NCBI GenBank assembly: GCA_013138735.1
Contig: WTCE01000110.1
Location: forward strand, 1 to 44,921
DNA from: Crocinitomix sp.
GTDB lineage: Bacteria; Bacteroidota; Bacteroidia; Flavobacteriales_D; Crocinitomicaceae
Direction of reading: 5' to 3'
Length of the DNA: 44,921 nt
Of this stretch, positions 31,796 through 41,721 are shown piece by piece (the first letter of the stretch is position 1; each line of letters opens with the position of its first letter). The translations under genes and the position numbers were made by a program. The notes under the pieces were generated by a model. That model did no database searches and had not been told where the DNA came from. It saw only the letters and a list, made by a program, of their open reading frames with translations.

Positions 31796-33145
31796 ATGCA
31801 AAATCAAGACTATAATAAATTAAAAGGTTTAGCCAAGTACATTAATCAATTGATCGATACAGGTAAATGGACAGCATTGGGTGAAAATCGTCAAAACACA
31901 TTAAGAAATGCACTCAATAAATTAGCTGCTCGTGTACAAAGGTTTGTTGCAAAACGAAAATTGACACGAGTGCTTGGAGCGGCAGTAATGTTGCTTTCGG
32001 TTAATGCCAGTGCACAATCTTTTGCAGATCCGGTTGAGGGTGCCTTTGGGCTGGCAGGCGTAAGCTATTTAACCAAACCAGAATTTGTTGACATAGATGG
32101 TGACGGAGATTTAGATTTTTTTCAAACTAATTATGACGCGGAGGGCTTTCTTTTTCAGGAAAATATAGGAACTGCAGAAGAACCTGATTTTTCCGAATTG
32201 GAAATAAATCCTTTCGGTTTATCTCCGGCAGCAGGTCTATTAATGCCAGTTTTTGGTGATTTAGACAATGATGGCGACTTTGATATTTTAGCGAGTACTT
32301 ACGAGGAAGGCGGCGCACTTTATTTCGAAAATACAGGAACTGCGACCGATCCAGCTTTTGGTGCAGGGGTAGCTATACCATTTGGAATTACAGCTGGTTA
32401 TATCATAATGGACGATTTAGTTGATATTGATGATGATGGTGATTTGGATCTATTTGTTTCTAAATATGATGATGTTACTTCAGAAGGAAAAGTTTTCTTT
32501 TTAGAAAATACAGGAACACCAGAAGCTGCAGCTTTTGCGAGCGGAGTTGTAGATGCTTTCGGAATGACCTTTTCTGGTGCCGATTATTTTACGTTTGTAG
32601 ATTTTGCCGATTTTGATGATGATGGCGATTACGATTTTATGCGGACAGATATGTATGGTAAAATTGTTTATTATCATGAAAATGTGGGAGAAGCTGATGC
32701 GCCAGATTTTGATGCAGGAAGTGGATTAATTTCTCCATTCGATATTGACGCGCTTACTGGGGGAGATCAATACTTTTTTGCATTATCATTAGCTGATATT
32801 GATGCGGATGGTGATTTCGATTTATTTATATCTGAGTATTCTAGCGAAGGAACTTATTTCTACGAAAACAGAACAATTGTTGTGAGTATTCCTGACGCAA
32901 TTGAATGGAATGATGAAATTGCCCTTTTCCCTAATCCGGCTGTAGACAATATCACTATCCAAACAGCATTAACGAGTGAAGCTATTCAGTCCATCCGGAT
33001 TATTACGATTGATGGACGAGAAGTTTATCAAAACACACAACTTGTAAATACAATTAGCGTAGCAGATTTTGAAACGGGAATCTATTTATTAGAAGTTACC
33101 AATAATGAAGGGCAGCAAATGATGTTGAAATTTATTAAAGAGTAG
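31796..33145 (+). CDS. FG-GAP-like repeat T9SS protein, five repeats
   Basis: A 449-residue surface protein. It begins with an unusual extension of about 55 polar, basic residues ('YNKLKGLAKYINQLIDTGKW' onwards) before a normal hydrophobic signal core (LTRVLGAAVMLLSVNASAQS, cleavage near residue 75). Five repeats follow (about 95-365), each with a calcium-binding motif of the form DxDxDGDxD, for example 'FVDIDGDGDLDFFQTN' and 'ADIDADGDFDLFISEYS', and an ending like ENTGT. The C-terminus (about 375-449) is a T9SS type A sorting domain ('ALFPNPAVDNITIQ' ... MMLKFIKE). Probably an adhesin or surface polysaccharide/ligand binder. Follows cysC and the TIGR03032 gene in one unit. Confidence 0.93.
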   Translation: MQNQDYNKLKGLAKYINQLIDTGKWTALGENRQNTLRNALNKLAARVQRFVAKRKLTRVLGAAVMLLSVNASAQSFADPVEGAFGLAGVSYLTKPEFVDIDGDGDLDFFQTNYDAEGFLFQENIGTAEEPDFSELEINPFGLSPAAGLLMPVFGDLDNDGDFDILASTYEEGGALYFENTGTATDPAFGAGVAIPFGITAGYIIMDDLVDIDDDGDLDLFVSKYDDVTSEGKVFFLENTGTPEAAAFASGVVDAFGMTFSGADYFTFVDFADFDDDGDYDFMRTDMYGKIVYYHENVGEADAPDFDAGSGLISPFDIDALTGGDQYFFALSLADIDADGDFDLFISEYSSEGTYFYENRTIVVSIPDAIEWNDEIALFPNPAVDNITIQTALTSEAIQSIRIITIDGREVYQNTQLVNTISVADFETGIYLLEVTNNEGQQMMLKFIKE

Positions 33146-33455
33146 CGGTTTACGATTTTCTGATGTTAAGAACGTATAAAATTGTTCTTACTGCTAAAGT
33201 TTATTTCGTTTCAAGATCAAGCAAAAAAATGCGCCTATGTTTATACTTTTTGTATAACCCAAGGTTCTATTTACGACATCCGTTCTCAAAATTTTTTCTT
33301 AAATCCGCAAAAGCAAAGGCGTTGAACGCTTAATAATCTCAAGTGCTGCTTTTTGATTTCGAATTGTAATTGTATATTTAGCAACTAAGGTTATTGGAGG
33401 GAGATTTAAATATCACTCATTTGGGACTGAAATTAATGACAACTAAAGCGGAACA
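33146..33455 (+). other. Region between the two FG-GAP genes
   Basis: No gene is seen in these 310 bases. Directly after the first gene is a perfect hairpin, TAAGAAC (33167-33173) with GTTCTTA (33184-33190), perhaps a weak terminator. A promoter for the second gene lies at 33352-33381. Confidence 0.6.
33352..33381 (+). promoter_or_regulatory. Promoter of second FG-GAP gene
   Basis: TTTG (33352-33355), a 17-base spacer and TATATTTAG (33373-33381) fit the Bacteroidota consensus apart from the last base. The leader would be about 68 bases to the GTG start at 33456. Confidence 0.6.
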
Positions 33456-34451
33456 GTGCAACATAATAATTATAAAAAATTAAAAGGTTTAGCGGGATAC
33501 ATCAATCAACTGATCAAGTCAGGAGAATGGAGAGTGTTGAGCAAGGTGCAGAAAGACTCATTAAAAAGTGCTCTAAAAAGATTGGTGAACAGTGTTCGAC
33601 AATTTATTGGAAAGCAGCGTTTAGTGACAACTTTAGGAGCAGCAATAATGCTTATTTCAGTAAATGCTAATGCGCAAAGCTTTGCTGACCCTGTAATGAA
33701 TCCTTTTAGCATGGGAACAGAGGGCTATTATTATACGAAGCATCAATTGGTCGATTTGGACGGAGATGGTGATTTAGACTTGTTTTATAGCAATCCGGAT
33801 GACGAAGTATTCTACTATCAAGAAAATACGGGAACTGCAACAGCTCCTGCTTTCGCGGATGCCATTTCAAACCCTTTCGGTTTGGCACCAACTTATCCGC
33901 TATACACGCCTATTTTAGCTGATTTAGATAATGACGGTGATCTTGACTTTATTCGTACTGAAAATTATGGTTTTTCGGTTTATTTTCATGAAAATACCGG
34001 AGATTCAGAATCACCTGTATTTAGTGGTGGAGATGGTGTCGTTTCGCCCTTTGGCATTGATCCTTTAGGCGCAGAAGAATATTTTGTTGCCCCAACTTTG
34101 GCGGATATTGATGGAGATGGAGACTATGATTTGTTCATCTCTGAGCCCTATGGCAATACGTATTTCTATGAAAATAGAGCGATAGTTGCTAGTATACCTG
34201 ATGCAGCTGAATGGACAGATGAAATTATTCTTTTCCCCAACCCAGCGGTTGATAATATCACGATCCAAACAGCTTTGACGAATGAGGCTATTCAGTCCAT
34301 CCGCATTACAACAGTTGATGGACGACAAGTGTATCAAACTTCACAATTGGTAAATACTATCAACGTATCAGATTTTGAAACGGGGATTTACTTGTTAGAA
34401 GTTACGAATAATGATGGGCAGCAATTATTGCTGAAATTCGTTAAAGAGTAG
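33456..34451 (+). CDS. FG-GAP-like repeat T9SS protein, three repeats
   Basis: A 331-residue paralogue of the preceding gene. It must start at GTG 33456: an in-frame TAA lies at 33444-33446, and the aligned first codon of the neighbour is ATG. The same polar N-terminal extension ('YKKLKGLAGYINQLIKSGEW') precedes the signal core (TTLGAAIMLISVNANAQS). Only three repeats with 'VDLDGDGDLDLFYS', 'ADLDNDGDLDFIRT' and 'ADIDGDGDYDLFIS' are present, against five in the neighbour, which accounts for the size difference. The C-terminal sorting domain ('ILFPNPAVDNITIQTALTNE') is nearly identical. A tandem duplication followed by repeat gain or loss. Confidence 0.92.
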   Translation: MQHNNYKKLKGLAGYINQLIKSGEWRVLSKVQKDSLKSALKRLVNSVRQFIGKQRLVTTLGAAIMLISVNANAQSFADPVMNPFSMGTEGYYYTKHQLVDLDGDGDLDLFYSNPDDEVFYYQENTGTATAPAFADAISNPFGLAPTYPLYTPILADLDNDGDLDFIRTENYGFSVYFHENTGDSESPVFSGGDGVVSPFGIDPLGAEEYFVAPTLADIDGDGDYDLFISEPYGNTYFYENRAIVASIPDAAEWTDEIILFPNPAVDNITIQTALTNEAIQSIRITTVDGRQVYQTSQLVNTINVSDFETGIYLLEVTNNDGQQLLLKFVKE

Positions 34452-34502
34452 CGTTCAATTGGTTTAATAGCATTGTGTTTAGGGATCTTTCTTAAGATAT
34501 GC

Positions 34503-35693
34503 TTACAAAATCGTTCCGGCAGCTACAGTTTGATTTGTTGTAGGGTCGATCACTATAAACGTGCCTAGTGTTTTACTTTCTACATACGGTTTAGTTATAA
34601 GAGCAACTTCAGTTTCTAATTCGGCGGTGAATATTGTGTTCAGATCTACGCGTTCATTCGTCTTGTCTGATTCAATTACACTTTTGATCATGCAGCTTAC
34701 TTCTTGTGTGGACAATTTTAGAATATAGCTTTTGTCAAACTGCAAAGAAGTCTCATCCATCCAGCAACATTTTGCTTTTATCGTTTTTGTTGCTTGTAAA
34801 TCTGCTTTTTTCCTTGCTAAAATATCACCCCGCTTAATCGCGTAATCTGTATCTATTACAAGACTTCCGTACTCGCCAGGTTTGATAGTATTGACGTGTT
34901 TATTCGCTTGATAAATCTTAGAAATGGTCGCAGACTTTTCTGACGAAGAAATAAATAGGGTATCTCCTGTGTTCAATTCGCCGTCAAAAACATTACCTAA
35001 AATATGTGTTTCATTCTCATGATTCAGAACAACTTGAACAGGAAAGCAAGGGGAATCATCCGTTGTATCAATTTTCTTGGCATTATTTAAAACTGCTAAT
35101 AAAGTTGCTCCTTCATACCATTTCATACGGTCAGATTTTTCTGCAAGATTATCGCCCTTGGTTGCAGAAACAGGAATGAAAAAATGATTCGCTTCAGCTG
35201 GATTAATGATTTCAGAAAAATCAGACTTCAATTGATTGAACGCCTTCTCATCATAATCCACCAAATCCATTTTATTAATACAAATCAGAATATTTGGAAG
35301 CTGTAATAACTGCCCAATTTTCAAATGTCGTCTAGTTTGTTCAGTGATGCCATTTTCCACATTCACCATCAGTACCAACAAATCTGCCGTTGAAGCACCC
35401 GTAAACATATTACGAGTATACTCTTTATGTCCTGGGCAGTCTGCAATGATAAAACGCCGTGCAGCTGTTGAGAAATACTGATAACTGACATCAATTGTAA
35501 TTCCTAATTCACGCTCAGATTTTAAACCGTCTGTAAACCAAGCATAATTGACGACTTCATCACCTTCACTTAATGCCGTTATTTTACTAATTTGATCTGC
35601 TTTTAAAGCTTTGACTAAATGCAATAAGTGTCCAATCAAGGTGCTTTTACCATCATCAACACTGCCTGCCGTTAAAAATCGAAAGAGTTCCAT
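34503..35693 (-). CDS. cysN: Sulfate adenylyltransferase GTPase subunit
   Basis: A 396-residue translation-factor-type GTPase. G1 is GSVDDGKS (residues 10-17), G3 'DCPGHKEYTRNM' (about 88-99), G4 NKMD (about 143-146). The two beta-barrels after the GTPase domain end with 'VIDPTTNQTVAAGTIL', as in CysN. It couples GTP hydrolysis to APS formation by CysD. At 396 residues it is short and carries no fused APS kinase, in agreement with a separate cysC at 30176. Three bases after cysD. Confidence 0.95.
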   Translation of the reverse strand: MELFRFLTAGSVDDGKSTLIGHLLHLVKALKADQISKITALSEGDEVVNYAWFTDGLKSERELGITIDVSYQYFSTAARRFIIADCPGHKEYTRNMFTGASTADLLVLMVNVENGITEQTRRHLKIGQLLQLPNILICINKMDLVDYDEKAFNQLKSDFSEIINPAEANHFFIPVSATKGDNLAEKSDRMKWYEGATLLAVLNNAKKIDTTDDSPCFPVQVVLNHENETHILGNVFDGELNTGDTLFISSSEKSATISKIYQANKHVNTIKPGEYGSLVIDTDYAIKRGDILARKKADLQATKTIKAKCCWMDETSLQFDKSYILKLSTQEVSCMIKSVIESDKTNERVDLNTIFTAELETEVALITKPYVESKTLGTFIVIDPTTNQTVAAGTIL

Positions 35694-35696
35694 AAC

Positions 35697-36581
35697 CTAA
35701 AAATATCCTTTACTTTTTCGATCCTCCATGGCACATGCAGAGCGTTGGTCATCCATACGGGCACCGCGTTCAGATTCTTCCGAATGGGTAATCTCATCAA
35801 TGATTTCCGCAACAGTCATAGCATCTGATTTAATTGCTGCTGTGCAAGACATATCGCCAACTGTCCGGAAACGCACATGGTCTCCAAAAACAGTTTCGCC
35901 GTCCATTATGATGTGTTCGGAATGCGGCATCAATACATTGTCTCGATAAAAAACTTGGCGTTGATGGGTAAAATAAATCGAAGGAACTTCTAGTTTTTCA
36001 GTGAGAATATAATTCCAAACATCTAACTCTGTCCAATTGCTCAAAGGGAAAATACGTACATTTTGATTGGGTTGAATATGACCGTTGTACAAGTTCCATA
36101 ATTCAGGTCGTTGTGCTTCAGCATCCCATCCTCCATTATTGTTTCGAACTGAAAAAATACGCTCTTTTGCTCTTGCTTTTTCCTCGTCCCTTCTTGCTCC
36201 ACCAATACAGGCATCTGCTTGCAAATCTGCAATAGAACTAAGGAGTGTTACGGTTTGCAAAGCGTTTCTGCTGGCATCTCTTCCTTGCTCTTCAGTTGCA
36301 TCACCTTTATCAATACTCGCCTGAACAGAACCTACAACTAAATCCAGTTGATATTGATCCGCTATTTTATCGCGAAAGGCAATGGTTTCCGGAAAATTAT
36401 GGCCTGTATCAATATGCAAAACTTTAAAAGGAATTGGTGCTGGCCAAAATGCTTTATACGCTAAATGAATCAACGTCAATGAATCTTTTCCGCCTGAAAA
36501 TAAAATTAATGGGTGCTTGAATTGAGCCGCCACTTCGCGCATAATATGAATGGCTTCATTTTCTAATTCTGGTAAGAACAT
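35697..36581 (-). CDS. cysD: Sulfate adenylyltransferase catalytic subunit
   Basis: A 294-residue ATP-pyrophosphatase-type enzyme. The PP-loop SGGKDS lies at about residues 29-34, followed by 'FKVLHIDTGHNFPETIAFRD', 'CIGGARRDEEKARAKERIFS' and 'IFPLSNWTELDVWNYILTEK'; the end 'ERGARMDDQRSACAMEDRK' and 'KGYF' is standard for CysD. It makes APS from sulfate and ATP with CysN. First gene of a two-gene unit; the 137 bases upstream contain no clear consensus promoter. Confidence 0.96.
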   Translation of the reverse strand: MFLPELENEAIHIMREVAAQFKHPLILFSGGKDSLTLIHLAYKAFWPAPIPFKVLHIDTGHNFPETIAFRDKIADQYQLDLVVGSVQASIDKGDATEEQGRDASRNALQTVTLLSSIADLQADACIGGARRDEEKARAKERIFSVRNNNGGWDAEAQRPELWNLYNGHIQPNQNVRIFPLSNWTELDVWNYILTEKLEVPSIYFTHQRQVFYRDNVLMPHSEHIIMDGETVFGDHVRFRTVGDMSCTAAIKSDAMTVAEIIDEITHSEESERGARMDDQRSACAMEDRKSKGYF

Positions 36582-36718
36582 ATGATACTTATTCAGGATA
36601 AAACGGCGTAATAATTTAATCGGGTGATGTGCATAAAAAAGGATCGGAAATAATGAAGTTTAAAAATAGTCAATTTCAATCAAAAATGCATGTTCGAAAG
36701 CATCCTATCTTCTTCGAA

Positions 36719-39700
36719 TTACATGATTTTTCCACCATTCTCCCCGCTTCCTGGTCCTAATCGAATTTGCTTGTGAGCAATTGAGATTAGGGTAGGGTGG
36801 TGCTCAATAAAAACAACAGCATGCCCTTGTTCAATTAGCTTGTCAAAAATGGTGATTAAACGCAATAAATCCAATTGATGTAAACCATTGCTTGGCTCAT
36901 CAAAAAGGTAGAGTGTTTTTCGTTTGGGATTTGTTAATGCCGTTGCGAGTTTTAGTCGTTGTGCTTCACCGCCTGATAAGCTATTTCCGCCTTGTCCTAA
37001 TTGTAAATGGCCAATTCCTAAATCAATTAATTGCTGTAATCTTAGATTCAGTTTTTCATTTTGGAAAAGGTTAATGACTTCCGCGGCGCTTAATTGTAAT
37101 AGGTCGCCAATGGAATGCAGGATACCATTTTGTCCTTCAAATTTAACGGCGTTAACTTCAGGGTTATATCGGCTTCCTTCACAGGTTTCACATTGGACCC
37201 AAATATCGCTCATGAAATCCATGCTCGTTTTAATCTCGCCATAACCTTTGCAGGCCTCGCACTTTCCTATTTTGGATTGATAGGAAAAGTCTGCTTTTTT
37301 AAATGGCAAAGCTTCACTTTTTGCAATACCAGCAAATTCAGCTTGCAATAAATCTAAAAACCCAACTATTGTAGCGGGACAGCTCAATGCATTAATCGCA
37401 ATTGGATTTTGGTCGATTAATAGTATTGCATCAAAAATCTCGAATCCGAATATTTTGTCACAACCAATGGCCCTTTTTTTAGTGACTGATGCATAAATAA
37501 CATCCTTAATTAAGGAGGATTTCCCACTACCAGAAACACCTGTTACGGCCGTTATTCGGCTGGATTCAAAAGTGACATCAATTCCCTTTAAATTATTTTT
37601 AGAAGCCCCTTTTACTCCGAATACTGATGCAGGGCTTTTGCTTTCATTTCGATTGAATGAAACAGCCTCAAAAAGTAGTTTGTTCGTAATCGTTTCAGGG
37701 TGGTTTTGAATAGCGCTTGTTGCACCTTGATAAACAATTTCACCACCATTTTTACCAGATTCCGGACCCATTTCAATTAAATAGTCGGACGCTGAAATAA
37801 AAGATTTATCATGCTCAATTACAACCACCGTATTTCCTTTTTTGGTGAGTTGGCGCAAGAGATCAATTAATACGTTTACTTGATCCTGATCCAGACCAAT
37901 AGTAGGTTCATCTAAAACGTAAGTTACGCCAAATAGATTCGCAGAAAGTTGTCCTGCCAATCGAATCCGTTGAATTTCTCCGCCGGACAAACTACCAGAC
38001 ATTCTATCCATGGTTAAATAATCCAAACCAAGTGCCATTATAGTCTCCATTTGTTGGCTTACGGGAGGTAAAACCAATTTTAAAATGGCATTAATTGCCT
38101 TGTTCGTTTGTTTTATTTGAAGGAGAGTAAAGGCAGCTTTAATGCTCATTTTGCACAATTCTGCCATGTTTTTTCCAGCGAATTTTATATCCAATAAATT
38201 GGCTTGGAGTCTGTCTCCCTTGCATATTTCACAGGGCACATCATGCAATAATTCTAAAACAGATTGGATGTTTTTATTGTCTCGGTGGCGTTCATATTCA
38301 TCATTGATATAATGATAGAACCCTAACCATTTTGTGTTTAATTCTTGCGTGCCACTTCTGGTTTTTGTTTTAAACGCCCAATTGACTTGCCATGCTGTCT
38401 CGCCCGTTCCATACAAAATAACGTTCTTAATTTCAGCTGAGAGATCCTGCCATGGGTGTAAAAGATTCCATTTTTTTTGCGTTGCAATTGTTTTCAATGT
38501 GGCTATAAATTGCCCTTGTGGATTGGTGAAATATTGGGCTGTTTTATTTGCATTTAAAGCTCCCTCAAAAATTGTTTTTTCTGGATCAAGAATGAGGATG
38601 TCAGGATCACATTTTTTTTCAATCCCATGTCCTTTACATTGCGGACAAGCGCCCAATTTATGATTAAACGAAAAGTGTTGGGCCGTATATTCATGACCTT
38701 CCAATTGTGCAATACGCGAATATAATAGGCGCAAGTGGTCATGAATTCCTGTGACAGTCGCTACTGTTGATCGATTAGAATTATTCCCTCTTTTACGTTG
38801 AATGGCAATAGTTGGTGTCAATCCACTTGCTTGTTCAATTTCAGCACGATTTTGTGACTGAATTAAACTGCGGTTATAAGTCGATAATGATTCTGAAAAC
38901 CGTGCATTGGCTTCGGCAAACAAACTATCGTAAACCAATGAAGATTTTCCACTACCCGAAATTCCAGTTACAGCGGTAAGTTTGTTTTTTGGAAAAACGG
39001 CGTTCACGTTTTTGAGTTGATGCGTAGTTACACCATTCAATCGAATAAATTTTTGGGCATCAATGGCTTGAGCGACCAAGGCTTTGTTGTCTAATACTTT
39101 TGGAGCATAATGTTGCCGTTCAAGCAAAGGTTTCAATTCAATGATGTGTGCTGCATGATTTAAAATAAGTTCATCTTGCTCAATACAAACAATGGTGTTT
39201 CCATCTGAAGTAATGTCCGTAAATAAGTCTAGTAAATTATCCAAATCAAAAGGATGCAAACCAATGCTAGGCTCGTCTAAAATATAAAGCGTTTTTCCTG
39301 TCGATTTTTTCTGTAATTCATTGGCTAACTTAATCCGTTGCGCTTCGCCACCTGATAAAGTGGTTGCCGATTGTCCCAATGTTAAATAACCCAAGCCAAT
39401 TTTTTGTAAAGTCCTTAAACCTTTCAAAATTTTATTATTCTCCTGAAAGAAGGTACAAGCGGCATTAACTGTTAGGGCGTAAACCTCTGATATTGTCTTG
39501 CCCTTATATTGAACAGCAAGTGATGCTGCATTAAATCTCTTGCCCTGACAGGTGCCACAAATTAAGTCCACCTGACCTAAGAAATGCATTCCAATTTGTG
39601 TTTTACCAGCGCCCAAACACGTTTCACATCTGCCACCTTTAGTATTGAATGAAAAACTCGATTTTGTCAATTTTTTGGCCTTAGATTCAGGTAGTTTCGA

Positions 39701-41506
39701 GAATAAATCACGAATATGATCTGATATACCTAAATAAGTGGCTGGATTACTTCGTGGTGTTCGGCCAATCGGTGCTTGATCTGCATACACCAATCGATCA
39801 ATCGCGTCTAACTGATTAAAAGCTGCAATTGCAACTGGTTTTTGTTCTTCGTTAAATTGATTTTGGATGAGTGGCATCAAAGTCCGCTTCACCAAGTCTT
39901 TTTTTCCACTGCCGGATTTACCAGTAACAATATTCAAGCATCCCAATTTAAACGAATAGCTGCCATTTTCTAGTCGTCCCTCATTGCAACCTTCTAAAAG
40001 GATAGATTTTACGGTATTTTCTGAGTGGGCATTTATTATGGCTTCATTTTGCCTTGTGTTTTTTAGAGCAGCAAATGTTGGACTAATCGTTTCATTCTTA
40101 TTCTGTTTTAAAAAATCAGTATAGCTTCCATTGAATAAAATGTTTCCACCTTCAATCCCTGCTTTTGGACCAATGTCAATAATCCAATCCGCGCTATTAA
40201 TCGTGTCTAAATCATGCTCAACCACAATGACCGTATTTCCACGCGCAACCAAGGTTTTGAGAATGCTTAGCATGGTTTTATTTTCATCCGGATGCAAACC
40301 AATGCTCGGTTCATCAAAAACGTATAGCACATTACTCAGTTCAGTTCCAATCTGATTAATGACACGAATTCGTTGAATTTCACTCCCCGAAAGTGATTTT
40401 GCGGGTTGGTTAAGCTCTAAATATCCCACACCAATTTGGGTCAATAAATCAATTTGTTTCGTGATTTTTTCTACAATTGTTTTGGCGACCTCATTCCATT
40501 TTTGTGTAGCTAACCATTGTAATAATTTCACCAATGATAGCTCCAACAAATTAGCAATAGAACGATCGTGAATCAATACAGATAAAGCCAATTTGTTGAG
40601 CCGTTTACCGGCACATTCCTTACAAGTAATCGCCGAAACATACTTCAAAATATTGGCGTTTCTGTCACGGCGTAAGATATCCGACATGATTGGAATCATG
40701 CCTTTATAAAAACCATCCTCGCGGGGTTTTGCTTTAATTCCTGTCCATTTTAAACGCGATTCAATGCTATGCTTTCCAAAGGGCACTTTTAGCCTTTCAC
40801 TACCGTAAAGTATTACCTTTTGCTGTGCTTCCGTCAATTCATTCCACGGAATATCCACGTCAAAACCTTCCGCCTTGCAAACTTCATTCAACACATCAAT
40901 CGTCACTTGCGAATACATGATATAACCCGTTGGCAAGGTTGGCGCCAAAGCCCCTTCCCGAATCGATTTGTCAGGATGAACTATTAGTTTTTTCAGGTCA
41001 ATTTCCTCTTCCTTTCCCAGCCCATTGCAACGCAAACATTTTCCTTCATCCGAATTAAATGAAAATAGGGAACGGGTTAAGGGGGCTTCGGTTTGTGCCA
41101 CGCTGACTGAGGCTCTCGAAGTCGAAGTTGTTCGAATCGAAGTCCCCGTGCGTGCATACAATAAGCGCAGCCATGCATAAATATCCGTCAAAGTTCCAAC
41201 GGTAGATCGGGTATTCATCCCGGTTGTTTTTTGACTGACCGTAATAACTGGCGAAAGTCCCTCAATGCGATCCACATTGGCCGGACTAATTTTACCCATA
41301 AACTGTCGTGCAAACGAAGGCAATGTTTCAAAGTAACGGCGTTGGCCTTCTTTTGCAATAATATCAAAAGCCAAACTGGACTTTCCAGAGCCAGAAATAC
41401 CCGTTACCACAATGAATTGGTGATGCGGAATTTCCAACGACACATTTTTAAGATTGTGCGTTGAAGCGTTGGTAATTTTTAAAGTTGCGTTTACTTTACT
41501 AGCCAT
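36719..41506 (-). CDS. uvrA: Double-length UvrA-like ABC protein (four ABC modules)
   Basis: A 1595-residue protein equal to two UvrA-type halves joined head to tail. Walker A motifs: GISGSGKS (36-43), GKSGSGKK (near 531), GISGSGKS (near 850), GVSGSGKS (near 1324). Each module has its signature (SLSGSE, TLSGGE, SLSGGE, SLSGGE), a DEPS/T-x-GL Walker B and a CxxC zinc-finger pair. The roughly 110-residue UvrB-binding domain of normal UvrA is absent from both halves ('LRLLYAR' is followed almost at once by FSFN), so it is like UvrA2 in tandem. Such proteins bind DNA and may protect from intercalating drugs or DNA damage without UvrB. Module 2 Walker A and module 1 signature are both degenerate. 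Confidence 0.93.
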   Translation of the reverse strand: MASKVNATLKITNASTHNLKNVSLEIPHHQFIVVTGISGSGKSSLAFDIIAKEGQRRYFETLPSFARQFMGKISPANVDRIEGLSPVITVSQKTTGMNTRSTVGTLTDIYAWLRLLYARTGTSIRTTSTSRASVSVAQTEAPLTRSLFSFNSDEGKCLRCNGLGKEEEIDLKKLIVHPDKSIREGALAPTLPTGYIMYSQVTIDVLNEVCKAEGFDVDIPWNELTEAQQKVILYGSERLKVPFGKHSIESRLKWTGIKAKPREDGFYKGMIPIMSDILRRDRNANILKYVSAITCKECAGKRLNKLALSVLIHDRSIANLLELSLVKLLQWLATQKWNEVAKTIVEKITKQIDLLTQIGVGYLELNQPAKSLSGSEIQRIRVINQIGTELSNVLYVFDEPSIGLHPDENKTMLSILKTLVARGNTVIVVEHDLDTINSADWIIDIGPKAGIEGGNILFNGSYTDFLKQNKNETISPTFAALKNTRQNEAIINAHSENTVKSILLEGCNEGRLENGSYSFKLGCLNIVTGKSGSGKKDLVKRTLMPLIQNQFNEEQKPVAIAAFNQLDAIDRLVYADQAPIGRTPRSNPATYLGISDHIRDLFSKLPESKAKKLTKSSFSFNTKGGRCETCLGAGKTQIGMHFLGQVDLICGTCQGKRFNAASLAVQYKGKTISEVYALTVNAACTFFQENNKILKGLRTLQKIGLGYLTLGQSATTLSGGEAQRIKLANELQKKSTGKTLYILDEPSIGLHPFDLDNLLDLFTDITSDGNTIVCIEQDELILNHAAHIIELKPLLERQHYAPKVLDNKALVAQAIDAQKFIRLNGVTTHQLKNVNAVFPKNKLTAVTGISGSGKSSLVYDSLFAEANARFSESLSTYNRSLIQSQNRAEIEQASGLTPTIAIQRKRGNNSNRSTVATVTGIHDHLRLLYSRIAQLEGHEYTAQHFSFNHKLGACPQCKGHGIEKKCDPDILILDPEKTIFEGALNANKTAQYFTNPQGQFIATLKTIATQKKWNLLHPWQDLSAEIKNVILYGTGETAWQVNWAFKTKTRSGTQELNTKWLGFYHYINDEYERHRDNKNIQSVLELLHDVPCEICKGDRLQANLLDIKFAGKNMAELCKMSIKAAFTLLQIKQTNKAINAILKLVLPPVSQQMETIMALGLDYLTMDRMSGSLSGGEIQRIRLAGQLSANLFGVTYVLDEPTIGLDQDQVNVLIDLLRQLTKKGNTVVVIEHDKSFISASDYLIEMGPESGKNGGEIVYQGATSAIQNHPETITNKLLFEAVSFNRNESKSPASVFGVKGASKNNLKGIDVTFESSRITAVTGVSGSGKSSLIKDVIYASVTKKRAIGCDKIFGFEIFDAILLIDQNPIAINALSCPATIVGFLDLLQAEFAGIAKSEALPFKKADFSYQSKIGKCEACKGYGEIKTSMDFMSDIWVQCETCEGSRYNPEVNAVKFEGQNGILHSIGDLLQLSAAEVINLFQNEKLNLRLQQLIDLGIGHLQLGQGGNSLSGGEAQRLKLATALTNPKRKTLYLFDEPSNGLHQLDLLRLITIFDKLIEQGHAVVFIEHHPTLISIAHKQIRLGPGSGENGGKIM

Positions 41507-41514
41507 GTTGATGG

Positions 41515-41522
41515 CAAAGATA
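41515..41522 (-). promoter_or_regulatory. -7 box of the UvrA-like gene
   Basis: On the minus strand TATCTTTG (41522-41515) is an exact TAnnTTTG box, with TTTCA 19 bases upstream. It is only eight bases before the start codon at 41506, so the mRNA would be almost leaderless. No LexA-type palindrome is seen. Confidence 0.6.
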
Positions 41523-41721
41523 GGGGTTTGCGTAAAATGTTTGAAATTGTAATAATAAAAGCGCGATCTTAAAATTTGAAATGGCGAATAAAATAGCAGT
41601 ATGAGCCATGCTTCTTACCATAACAGTCACTTTGCAAGTTTTAGTATTGATAAATTGCTTTTTTGTAGATTTAATTCTTAAATTTATTTTTTACCCTAAG
41701 TGCCGCAGAACAAAATTTTTG

